From: a virus
DNA length: 64,000 nt
IMG/VR virus record: IMGVR_UViG_3300005518_000003
Span: 1-64,000 of that record
Reading direction: 5' to 3' (one strand)
Position 1 is the first letter of the stretch. Each line of letters opens with the position of its first letter. Position numbers and translations under genes: made by a program. This document shows positions 57,281 to 64,000 of this stretch, one piece after another. The notes below the pieces were generated by a model that saw nothing but the letters and a program-made list of their open reading frames with translations, had not been told where the DNA came from and made no database searches.

Positions 57281-58077
57281 CCGAACCTCACGACGGCTTT
57301 GATCGGCGTACCCTGAAATTGAATCGTGCGCATGCGCCCGCCGGGCGGAAGCTGGCGCAAACGGATGTACTGGTCAGTGACGTCGACCTTTCCGCTTTTG
57401 AAACCGTGCTTCTTCGCCCATGTTTGCGCAGTCTCCGGTGTGAAACTCGAACGCGGAAAGAGGAGCGTCTGCACGCGACCGCCGCCGGCTCCAGGAGCTT
57501 TCGATGCTGGACGTTTTCCAGGAAGACGCTTGACCGGATTTTCTTCAGCGGCTGCAAGACGTCCAACGACAGGGATTTGCCGAAAGAGATCAGGGCGGAA
57601 GTAGTAGACCGCCCCGCCCGTGGCGGCAGCGATGAGTGCGACCGTGACGACTGGATGCTCTTTCACCCAAGCAGCAGCTCCTCCCGAACCGATCGCACCC
57701 TCGTACTCATTTTGGTATTGGAGAACTTTTTGGACGTAGTTTTGCGTTTCCGCGTACGGAGGAATGCCTCCAGCTTGAGCGACCGCACCTGGACCTGCGT
57801 TGTACGCAGCCACCGCCAAAGGTGTGGAGCCAAACCTCTGCAAGTTCTGTTTCATGAGGCGCGCAGCGCCGTCGATCGCTTGCGCCGGATCCATGGGGTT
57901 CACCCCGAGGTTTGCTGCCACTTCAGGCATGATTTGCATGAGACCCCGTGCGCCCGCTGGGCTCATCGCGTTCGGATTGAATCCGGATTCCGCCCTCGCC
58001 ATCGCAGCGAGCAAGGCAGGGTCGACGTGGTATTTCTTACCGGCGGCGACGAAGAGCGAAGCGTACGGAATGCTCAT
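57277..58077 (-). CDS. Membrane-anchored lytic transglycosylase (SLT) with NPV junction and extra C-terminal domain
   Basis: A 266-residue protein. Residues 1-125 are a soluble-lytic-transglycosylase domain: AMARAESGFNP with catalytic Glu30, GARGLMQIMP at 43-51 and AVAAYNAGPGAV at 88-99. It cleaves peptidoglycan between MurNAc and GlcNAc. There is no signal peptide. A membrane helix (VVTVALIAAATGGAVYYF) spans about 143-160, EENPVKRLPGKRP lies at 178-190, and a C-terminal domain of about 70 residues follows. Anchored this way it suits an entry enzyme in a virion membrane. The ATG overlaps the upstream stop. Confidence 0.8.
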   Translation of the reverse strand: MSIPYASLFVAAGKKYHVDPALLAAMARAESGFNPNAMSPAGARGLMQIMPEVAANLGVNPMDPAQAIDGAARLMKQNLQRFGSTPLAVAAYNAGPGAVAQAGGIPPYAETQNYVQKVLQYQNEYEGAIGSGGAAAWVKEHPVVTVALIAAATGGAVYYFRPDLFRQIPVVGRLAAAEENPVKRLPGKRPASKAPGAGGGRVQTLLFPRSSFTPETAQTWAKKHGFKSGKVDVTDQYIRLRQLPPGGRMRTIQFQGTPIKAVVRFG

Positions 58078-58718
58078 CGGCGGAAGTATCCTTTGCGCCA
58101 GAGGACCGCAGCGGTCGCGATCGCTCCGACAGCGCCAACTGCAACGAATATCTTCGTCGTGCTGCTCCATTGGCTGCTAATGGCTTTCGCAACAGCGCTT
58201 GCCCACGTTTGAGCTCCAGCACCGTAGAGATGTACGCCATCGCCTTGGCCGGCGTTCACCGCTGCTTGCGTCGCCGGCCTGGAATCGAAGACGGCAGAAC
58301 CGGCTGCCTTGTAGAACGCCGCGACGGCAGCATTCGTGTAGTACGGCACGTTCCCACGCGTCGCGGGCGGACCAATCCAGAACGTTTGCTTCGCGTTGTA
58401 GCTCGCGATCGCCTTTTTGATGTCGGCGACGGCTTGCGTGACGGAGCGACCGCCCGCGGCGGCATTCGCTGCATCGTTCGTCCCGAGCGAGACGATAAGC
58501 AGATCAGGTGAGTGCGGGAGCTTCGACTGGTCGACGCACCACGAGTTGTCAGGTCGACAAACGGTCTGTCTCGTGGCCCACATCAGGCCGTTCGAGGATC
58601 CAACGCCCGCGACGGTGACGATGTAACCCTGCGCCTGGAGAAGCTTCGCGAGATCCGGCCCGAATGCACCCACCGGCTCGACATGGCTGTCGCCAATAAT
58701 GAGCGCGGTTTTCGCCAT
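58074..58718 (-). CDS. SGNH-family hydrolase with C-terminal membrane anchor
   Basis: A 214-residue protein. LIIGDSHVEP near residue 7 is block I with Ser11; VAGVGSSNGL is block II; VSLGTNDAANA is block III; GDGVHLYGAG near 174 supplies Asp and His. This is an SGNH/GDSL esterase-like hydrolase, which could deacetylate or de-esterify cell-wall glycans. A C-terminal membrane helix (KIFVAVGAVGAIATAAVLW) and basic tail anchor it. It is co-transcribed with the transglycosylase. Confidence 0.75.
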   Translation of the reverse strand: MAKTALIIGDSHVEPVGAFGPDLAKLLQAQGYIVTVAGVGSSNGLMWATRQTVCRPDNSWCVDQSKLPHSPDLLIVSLGTNDAANAAAGGRSVTQAVADIKKAIASYNAKQTFWIGPPATRGNVPYYTNAAVAAFYKAAGSAVFDSRPATQAAVNAGQGDGVHLYGAGAQTWASAVAKAISSQWSSTTKIFVAVGAVGAIATAAVLWRKGYFRR

Positions 58719-58732
58719 GGGGAGAGCTTACC
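58719..58732 (-). promoter_or_regulatory. Promoter-like GGTAAGCTC box
   Basis: Leftward GGTAAGCTCTCCCC ends at the ATG of the SGNH gene. It keeps the TAAGCTC half of the consensus but lacks the TAGAGT part, so it is the weakest member of the set. Confidence 0.3.
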
Positions 58733-58743
58733 TTTCCCGACCG

Positions 58744-59337
58744 TCAGGCCGCAACCATAGGTACAGTCCGCCCCTGATAGTCCGCGTAAACGAAGTCGAT
58801 GTCGACCTCGACGCCCGCACGTTCGACCTCGCACACGCATTGGTACATGCACCATCCGCACTTCGGTGCGGCTTCGGCACCGTTTCGATCGAGAACGCGC
58901 GAGCACGAGTGCCAGTATCGAACGACCGCAAGCTTGTAGAGCTCGAGACTCGTAAGAAGCGCGCCTGCGCCAACATAGAGACCTGGGATGTAGCCCGCGG
59001 CTTTGAGCGCGTTCGCCCACGTGTTGATCCGATTTTGTAGCGTGACGACGTCGTCGGTAACGCCTTCGACGTCGAGCCACACCACGGTGCCTTTTGGAAT
59101 ACCGAGACGCTGGAGCGCAGCGATCTCGTCAGACGGATCGAAGCTGTTCGCGTAGGAGATGAGCGTGACCGCGAGTCCTGCGCGAAGGATGTCCGAAAGT
59201 TCGGCTGCCGATAGAGATACGACGTATCGACCGACGAATCGAAAACCCGCGTCGAAGAGCTTGAGGCTGTCCATGTATGTGAGTTTGACAACGGTATCCG
59301 CACCTTTGGATCCGGCTTCAAGCGTGACGACGTTCAT
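58744..59337 (-). CDS. DUF1906-like glycoside-hydrolase-fold protein
   Basis: A 197-residue protein. The ATG at 59337 (MNVVTLEAGSKGADTVVKLT) has AGGAG upstream. FDAGFRFVGRYVVSLSAAEL, VTLISYANSFDP, KGTVVWLDVEG and GYIPGLYVGAGALL follow the TIM-barrel strands of the Rv2525c/DUF1906 group, with the D-x-E at the strand end. A cysteine cluster (CGWCMYQCVC) is unusual. These proteins are thought to act on peptidoglycan. It lies beside the transglycosylase and hydrolase. Confidence 0.65.
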   Translation of the reverse strand: MNVVTLEAGSKGADTVVKLTYMDSLKLFDAGFRFVGRYVVSLSAAELSDILRAGLAVTLISYANSFDPSDEIAALQRLGIPKGTVVWLDVEGVTDDVVTLQNRINTWANALKAAGYIPGLYVGAGALLTSLELYKLAVVRYWHSCSRVLDRNGAEAAPKCGWCMYQCVCEVERAGVEVDIDFVYADYQGRTVPMVAA

Positions 59338-60232
59338 CGGCTTGCTCCTGTTCGTTCTCCGTTTCCCACGGGTAGCTGCACGAAACATAAAGCGACTCGC
59401 AGGGAAATTCTTCGGTGAGGGGGACAATGATCTCCTGGTCGCGCATCAGTCGAGCGAGTTGGGCGCTGGAGACTTTCATCTCTCCGAGCGACTCTTTGAG
59501 CTGCTCTTTCGTAATGCGAAGCTTGCGCTCTTTTTCTCCACGAGTCGTAGGTGTCCAGCTCGTGAAGGCTGCATCGGAAAGATTGACGCGAACGACCGCC
59601 TCTTCAAGCCCAAGCCACGCGAGAAGCGCGCTGAAAGATTCGCCGTCCCAGTCTTCGAACGCGCGCGGGAAGACCGTGCCGTAACCACCACCATCTTGCT
59701 CAGGACCGCTTCCTTCGGTCGAGATTTGCTCCCAATACGCATTCGCAAAGATCCGTTCGGGCATCTTCTCGAAGAGCGCTTCCACTGTTTCGCGAAGCTC
59801 TGGGTCGGCGCGGCCGGCAAGTTCGTCTCGCGTATCACGAAGGCCGTAGTCGTTCCAATTCTCGTCCTGGATTTCTTGGGTGAGATCACTCTCGTCGCTT
59901 TCACTTAGAATTGGATACTCTTCGAGTGCGTCGATCGCTTCTTTCTGATCGGTCGGCGCAATGTCGATGCGAACGAAGATGCCGCTGCTTCCGAGATCCC
60001 ACCACGTTTTTCCTTCGGTCTCCGCGAAGTCGTCTTTCCACACGCGATAGTTCGATTCATTCGTCGGCCCACCCGAGTCATACGAGCGCGAGTGGTACGT
60101 GTACGGCACCATCGTGAAGGCCTTCGGCCATCGCTTGATCATGTACTCTGCGTCGCTGTAGTCCGGTTCGTGATCGCGAAGGTACGCGAGCGGTTTGTTT
60201 CGAAACTCGCCGTACTCGAGGTCATAGCTCAT
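59318..60232 (-). CDS. Hypothetical soluble protein
   Basis: A 304-residue acidic protein (MSYDLEYGEFRNKPLAYLRD) of mixed alpha/beta type. SGIFVRIDIAPTDQKEAIDA and VVRVNLSDAAFTSW are the clearest strands. There are no membrane segments and few cysteines. No family recognised. Its 3' end overlaps the start of the DUF1906-like gene. Confidence 0.55.
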   Translation of the reverse strand: MSYDLEYGEFRNKPLAYLRDHEPDYSDAEYMIKRWPKAFTMVPYTYHSRSYDSGGPTNESNYRVWKDDFAETEGKTWWDLGSSGIFVRIDIAPTDQKEAIDALEEYPILSESDESDLTQEIQDENWNDYGLRDTRDELAGRADPELRETVEALFEKMPERIFANAYWEQISTEGSGPEQDGGGYGTVFPRAFEDWDGESFSALLAWLGLEEAVVRVNLSDAAFTSWTPTTRGEKERKLRITKEQLKESLGEMKVSSAQLARLMRDQEIIVPLTEEFPCESLYVSCSYPWETENEQEQADERRHA

Positions 60233-60438
60233 AGCCGGATCCCCAAGATGCGTAGTGCGATACTGGCGTCTGCGCGATGGCGAAGCTCCGAAGCAATTTT
60301 GGAAAGCCGCTGGTGTTCACGAATTTCTTCTTCGGCCGGAAGTGCCGGACGTCCGTTGACGATTCGATTCACGATCGCATCCTGCGCCTCGAGATCAAAG
60401 AGGCGAGAGAGCTCCTGAAGCATCGCCGGTTTCATCAT
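60229..60438 (-). CDS. Small helical protein
   Basis: A 69-residue protein (MMKPAMLQELSRLFDLEAQD), two or three amphipathic helices. Coupled at both ends. No family recognised. Confidence 0.5.
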   Translation of the reverse strand: MMKPAMLQELSRLFDLEAQDAIVNRIVNGRPALPAEEEIREHQRLSKIASELRHRADASIALRILGIRL

Positions 60439-60665
60439 CGCCGGACGACGACCATTCCGAGACCGATGAGATCGTAGATGCCGCCAACCACCTTAGTCAG
60501 AGCTTTGCCTTTGACAATCGCGTACGTTCCCGATCCGAGAAGAAGAGCGCCGCCAAGTTGCGGAGCTCCCAGCACGGCGGAAGCGATACCAACGAGACCA
60601 CCGATCGTGAGGACGGAATCGACGTTCTCGGGCGGATTCCGTTTTGCTTTTCTTCGACGTCGCAT
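60435..60665 (-). CDS. Small membrane protein with KRNPP start
   Basis: A 76-residue protein. MRRRRKAKRNPPENVDSV is followed by two hydrophobic segments (LTIGGLVGIASAVLGAPQLG and GGIYDLIGLGMVVV). The basic-NP-helix start matches the RRNPV proteins of the virion block. Confidence 0.55.
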   Translation of the reverse strand: MRRRRKAKRNPPENVDSVLTIGGLVGIASAVLGAPQLGGALLLGSGTYAIVKGKALTKVVGGIYDLIGLGMVVVRR

Positions 60666-61003
60666 CAGTCCTCCTCGCGTTTGATCGGTGGTCTAAACGG
60701 TGCGGGATCCGTATCTGGGGCAGGTTCGAGCGGTGGAGGTCTTTCGAGAGCTTGCCTCGATTCGGGTGAAGTTGGAACATCATCCTCATCGTCCTCGGGA
60801 AGCCCATGCTGCTTGCGCCATTCTTTGTAGCGATCGGGCTTGACGTACCGAAGATGGCGCTTTTCTTCGTTGTCCCAGCACCACGCACAAGGCCCTTCGA
60901 TCTCCGTCGATGGGCGCTTTTGCGAGTTACACTGCGGACAGTGAAGCCACCCGAAGGCTTGGAGCACACCGCTCGGTTTTGCCCACGGACGCTTCTCGCT
61001 CAT
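60665..61003 (-). CDS. Zinc-ribbon protein with Pro-rich tail
   Basis: A 112-residue protein. HCPQCNSQKRPSTEIEGPC and AWC form a four-cysteine ribbon near residues 21-42. YKEWRKQHGLPEDDEDD and a Pro/Glu-rich end follow. Function unknown. Confidence 0.5.
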   Translation of the reverse strand: MSEKRPWAKPSGVLQAFGWLHCPQCNSQKRPSTEIEGPCAWCWDNEEKRHLRYVKPDRYKEWRKQHGLPEDDEDDVPTSPESRQALERPPPLEPAPDTDPAPFRPPIKREED

Positions 61004-61023
61004 TGCTCCCGTATCATAGCCGG

Positions 61024-61212
61024 ATGAGCCCGCATCGTCGTCGCTGTCTCACGAAAGCGATCTTGGAACTGAAAGGTGCGCTCGCTGGAGTCACCGCGGA
61101 AAAACTCCTCAAGATGAGCGATAGGGAGCTCACCACGGTCTACGAAGAAATCGAGAAGTCGCTGGCGGCGGCAAACGCCACCGAACCGATGCCTCCGCCA
61201 AGAGAAGGCTAG
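61024..61212 (+). CDS. Small hypothetical protein
   Basis: A 62-residue helical protein (MSPHRRRCLTKAILELKGAL) read opposite to its neighbours: divergent from the gene at 61003 and overlapping the convergent end at 61209. No strong ribosome site is visible, so confidence is limited. Confidence 0.4.
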   Translation: MSPHRRRCLTKAILELKGALAGVTAEKLLKMSDRELTTVYEEIEKSLAAANATEPMPPPREG

Positions 61213-61652
61213 ATGGGTGCGATTCGGCGAATGGAAACCACCTGGAGGTCGATGGGGTTTCCTGCAATCGGGTTTGTGACGCTGAAATCGACGTTGGTCC
61301 CATTGATCGCGGGAGCATTGACGGTCGGAGGATTCGCAAGTCCAGGCTGAATGACTTGGAATTCATTCTGCGTCGCGATGAACGGGGTATTGAGATTCAC
61401 CTCCGAACGAAGCGTGGTGTACATGTTTCGTTCGAGAGTGTGATCGCGGAACATGAACGTCGTTTCGAGGAGGACCGGGTTCGTTGTCACCGGCACCGAC
61501 AACACGATGACGGGCGCGCCGCTGTCGGGCACCGTCAGTACCGCAGAGAAAGGCGTACCGAAAGAGAGAAGCTGCGTAAGCGCTGACGATGCGGATGTGA
61601 GGGCGCGCCTAATCAGCTTTTCAAGCCGTTCGACACGACCGAGGAGTTTCAT
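61209..61652 (-). CDS. Probable virion surface protein
   Basis: A 147-residue protein. A short N-terminal coiled coil (MKLLGRVERLEKLIRRALTS) resembles the starts of the fibre-like proteins at 62504 and the C-terminus of the one at 1512. The rest is beta-rich with Asn/Thr/Pro turns. Probably a particle decoration or fibre protein. Confidence 0.55.
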   Translation of the reverse strand: MKLLGRVERLEKLIRRALTSASSALTQLLSFGTPFSAVLTVPDSGAPVIVLSVPVTTNPVLLETTFMFRDHTLERNMYTTLRSEVNLNTPFIATQNEFQVIQPGLANPPTVNAPAINGTNVDFSVTNPIAGNPIDLQVVSIRRIAPI

Positions 61653-61942
61653 TGCGGCGGCTCGGAATCGAGCGTCCCGAGCGTTTCGGGAATCGTCTCG
61701 TGGAGAACCTCATCGACAGCTTCGGGATCGACGACGGCTGGAGGATCGGTATCTGCGGACAATCCGATCCCGATGGCGTCCGCCCAATCGTCCGCGTTGC
61801 GATGGTCTTCGTCGAAGTGACCTCGGTTCACGTTGTTCGGGTCGGTGACGTCTTCCACACCGCGACCGATGCGAAAGATTTTACCGTCGCGCGTGACCTC
61901 TCCACCGCGCTTGAGAATTTCGAGAGCTTCTTCGAACGTCAT
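61649..61942 (-). CDS. Small protein with DUF2829-like N-terminus
   Basis: A 97-residue protein; AGAGGATCAAC precedes the ATG. MTFEEALEILKRGGEVTRDG resembles the start of DUF2829 proteins (MxFxEALxxLKxGKxVxR), which include the anti-Thoeris protein Tad2, and DDWADA resembles the DW end. The middle differs and the C-terminus is acidic. A weak match. Confidence 0.45.
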   Translation of the reverse strand: MTFEEALEILKRGGEVTRDGKIFRIGRGVEDVTDPNNVNRGHFDEDHRNADDWADAIGIGLSADTDPPAVVDPEAVDEVLHETIPETLGTLDSEPPQ

Positions 61943-61955
61943 GTTGATCCTCTTT

Positions 61956-62486
61956 TCAGACTTGATATGCGCGGATGCCGTAGACGTTGACCCCGCTCGT
62001 CCCGTCTCCGGTATACGAGAGCCCGTCGTCGACGTCGGAGAGACCGAGGGATGCATCCGTGATCTCCGCGTCGTGGCCACGCACGATCAGGGTGAGATGA
62101 TACCAACCGGATTCCGAAGCCGAGATCTGAAGCTCCACCTTGCCATTCGGCGAGTATTGAGTCCCGCGCGTACCGTCCACGGGTTTGAAGAACGCGTACC
62201 AATCTTGCTCGTCTTCCCCTGCCTCCAAAAAGAGAAGCGACATCCAGAACCACCGGCTGCCCGAATTGTTCTTGACCCAACACTCGAGCCGGACCTCTTC
62301 TCCCGCTGGCGTGGTTGGGTAGACGTCGGATGTCACTTCGTGCGCCGACGCAGAGGAGTCTTCCTTCACGAAGACGGCCGTCGATCCACCATCGGGATCA
62401 GATTGCCCGCCTGTCGTCGTTGTATGGACGAGATACCAGAGATCTCCAGCAGCATTTTCGATCTTCGAGGGAACGATCGTCTTCAT
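61956..62486 (-). CDS. Jelly-roll carbohydrate-binding-like protein
   Basis: A 176-residue beta-rich protein. VRLECWVKNNSGSRWFWMSL, YAFFKPVDGTRGTQYSPNGK and ESGWYHLTLIVRG follow the strand pattern of CBM-like jelly rolls found in phage fibres. The C-terminus (YTGDGTSGVNVYGIRAYQV) completes the sheet. Probable receptor-binding or particle surface protein. Confidence 0.6.
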   Translation of the reverse strand: MKTIVPSKIENAAGDLWYLVHTTTTGGQSDPDGGSTAVFVKEDSSASAHEVTSDVYPTTPAGEEVRLECWVKNNSGSRWFWMSLLFLEAGEDEQDWYAFFKPVDGTRGTQYSPNGKVELQISASESGWYHLTLIVRGHDAEITDASLGLSDVDDGLSYTGDGTSGVNVYGIRAYQV

Positions 62487-62503
62487 GGCAATTCAGCTCC
62501 TCG

Positions 62504-63547
62504 TTATGTGGTCGCGACTTCCCAGTCGATGGTTGAGGTGTCCGCGCCGTTGACCGCTCCGCCGCCCGCCGCGACGAGCGCCGAGATCTGGAACGAGCCT
62601 GGATTTCCGTTGACGCGATCCGCAGCAAGCGCCGCGTACTTTATGGTGAGGGCATCACCAACAGGTGTCTTGAGAGACACGAGAATGCGGCTGTTTGCGT
62701 TGAGAAACGCGGGGATAGCCGCCGTCTTTCCCGTTCCAGCCACGATTGCGGTCGAGCCGCGAGCGACCATCCCGAGAGGAATGACCGCTGCGGCAGCAAC
62801 CTGCGTGTTGTACGGAAGGAGTCCGGGGAATGCCGTCGATGAGACGAAGACGTTTCCCGTGACGCCGACGCCAACGGAAAGCATGTTCGCGTCGAGAACG
62901 GCGGTGTCTTCGATGAAGATCTGAAGCACTCCGCCGACCGATGCGCGAACGGCGATCGAGCCGCCGTCGAGCGTGGAAATGAACGCTCCGTCCTGCATGT
63001 AGAGATTGAGTGATCCCGCCGTCATAGCGAGAAACGAAACGCCGGCACCCGAAAGAACGCTCTGGTAGATCGCCGAGAATCCGCCCATGTAGTAATCGAC
63101 CTGGTTTGCGGCGGTCACGGAGATGACATTCGATGTCGATCGGTTGTCGATCTGAACGTCGAATTGCCCGGAGAGCCCATGGATAGTCACGGCGGCATTC
63201 GCGATCGTGATGAACGGCGCCGAGTTGGTCTTGCTCGCGTTGACCAAGTAAACGGGGCCAGAAATGCCAGGCGGTCGAAGATCCCATGCACCAGCAGGGA
63301 TAACGGCGGCGGCGAGATCAGTGTCGACACCGATCGTAACGTCGCCGTTCACTTTTGCGACGGCAGCAACGACCTCAGCCCAAGTTGCGTAGACGTTGTC
63401 CGCGCTGACGCCACCTGGACGCCAGATGACGCTCGTCGATTGAGCAAAGGAGGTTGCAGAAGCGACGGCGGCAGCGAAAGCTCGATTTTTTTTGAGCAGG
63501 CTTTCGATCCGATCAATGCGCGGTCGACCTGCGGGAATAAACGTCAT
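62504..63547 (-). CDS. Beta-helix-like fibre/spike protein
   Basis: A 347-residue protein. A short coiled-coil start (PRIDRIESLLKKNRAFAAAV) is followed by a domain introduced by VYATWAEVVAAVAKVNGDVT, the usual entry of single-stranded beta-helix spikes. Rung-like repeats follow (GPVYLVNASKTNSAPFITIA, AVTIHGLSGQFDVQIDNRST, GSLNLYMQDGAFISTLDGGS, GVLQIFIEDTAVLDANMLSV). A compact C-terminal domain ends the protein. It is probably a trimeric spike for host binding. Confidence 0.65.
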   Translation of the reverse strand: MTFIPAGRPRIDRIESLLKKNRAFAAAVASATSFAQSTSVIWRPGGVSADNVYATWAEVVAAVAKVNGDVTIGVDTDLAAAVIPAGAWDLRPPGISGPVYLVNASKTNSAPFITIANAAVTIHGLSGQFDVQIDNRSTSNVISVTAANQVDYYMGGFSAIYQSVLSGAGVSFLAMTAGSLNLYMQDGAFISTLDGGSIAVRASVGGVLQIFIEDTAVLDANMLSVGVGVTGNVFVSSTAFPGLLPYNTQVAAAAVIPLGMVARGSTAIVAGTGKTAAIPAFLNANSRILVSLKTPVGDALTIKYAALAADRVNGNPGSFQISALVAAGGGAVNGADTSTIDWEVATT

Positions 63548-63591
63548 GGCGATCTCCCTAAAACGCTAGAAGTTGACGGACCTCGACGCGG

Positions 63592-64000
63592 TTAGATCAC
63601 TTCTTCGAGGAGAAGCGCTGCGCCATCGATGCCGGCGCCGGCCACACCGCCGAGCGTAACGGCATCGTCCCCTGCGGTCGTCTGCCAGTGCACCGAGATC
63701 ACCGTGCCGGCCGGAGCTCCTGAATCGAACTCGAACACGGTGCTCGCACCGTCGACGACTCCTGCGGTCGCAACCGGAGCCCACGAATACACCGTGGTGA
63801 AAGCACCCGCGCCGACCTTCACCTGAAGGAACGCGTTGACGCCGCCTGCACCGCCGCCTCCCACGCCGGAGTAGCTCGCATTGATGAGGATTTTTCCGGT
63901 CGGCCCTTTCGTCGTGATCGATGCGTCCGGGGTGATTGTGGTGCCCGCAGCGACGACCACACCGGAGAGCGCGACTTGCTGTACGCGGTTTCCGAGGATC
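63592..64000 (-). CDS. Probable virion surface protein, start outside the window
   Basis: The frame is open to the window edge (ILGNRVQQVALSGVVVAAGT), so the start is upstream; an internal GTG at 63960 is less likely. The visible 136 residues are beta-rich and Gly/Ala/Thr-rich (ILINASYSGVGGGGAGGVNA, VISVHWQTTAGDDAVTL), suggesting a decoration or fibre protein. It precedes the beta-helix gene on the same strand. Confidence 0.55.
   Translation of the reverse strand, partial: ILGNRVQQVALSGVVVAAGTTITPDASITTKGPTGKILINASYSGVGGGGAGGVNAFLQVKVGAGAFTTVYSWAPVATAGVVDGASTVFEFDSGAPAGTVISVHWQTTAGDDAVTLGGVAGAGIDGAALLLEEVI

Noticed and set aside
1-64000. CRISPR arrays, insertion sequences, rRNA genes
   Set aside because: I saw no regularly spaced repeat-spacer series, no transposase other than the edge serine recombinase, and no rRNA-like sequence.

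Overview
The window is virus-like DNA, roughly mid-50s to 60 percent GC by eye, packed with about 110 mostly small genes whose stop and start codons very often overlap (ATGA, GTGA, TGATG). It holds no ribosomal or housekeeping operon. It is best read as part of a large bacterial virus or virus-derived integrated element. The host cannot be named from the sequence; sigma70-like boxes, AAAGGGA-type ribosome binding sites and bacterial tRNAs point to a bacterium.

Layout. 1-962 (+): the 3' part of a serine recombinase and a small coupled gene. 980-10801 (-): fibre-like and small membrane proteins, a glycosyltransferase, a LAGLIDADG-type nuclease, a tRNA-like element and a tandem GroES-like co-chaperonin. 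10872-11872: one + strand gene, tRNA-Arg, and tRNA-Thr and tRNA-Gly on the - strand. 11877-27398 (-): the probable virion core, with SH3-like membrane proteins, the best major capsid candidate (16008-17390), a very arginine-rich protein, a membrane-anchored transglutaminase-like enzyme and a beta-repeat protein. 27428-44917 (-): metabolism and DNA handling, with a RadC/JAB multidomain protein, a dNTP-hydrolase-like protein, a cupin, ThyX, a HerA-like ATPase, an SSB-like protein, a RecA-like ATPase, a PLD nuclease, a Cas4/RecB-like nuclease, several HNH or endonuclease VII-like enzymes and a ribbon-helix-helix regulator. 45084-56728 (+): a divergent operon with a DEAD-like helicase, VRR-NUC nuclease, Dam-like methylase, prim-pol/VapE replicase, iteron-like repeats and many small zinc-ribbon proteins. 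56733-64000 (-): lytic transglycosylase, SGNH hydrolase, DUF1906-like protein and further fibre-like proteins, running off the window.

How it fits together. The prim-pol/VapE protein, the helicase and the repeats at 52.1-52.3 kb would start replication. The SSB/RecA-like/nuclease block would recombine DNA. The structural block lacks every recognisable tailed-phage hallmark (terminase, portal, tape measure, tail tube). It is instead rich in single-pass membrane proteins, three membrane-anchored entry-type enzymes and an arginine-rich core-like protein, with a HerA-type ATPase nearby. This resembles the logic of tailless membrane-containing viruses, but at a size far above their usual 10-20 kb. 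That reading is inference. Recurrent NPV junction motifs and a capsid-derived segment copied into a membrane protein are the most unusual sequence-level features.
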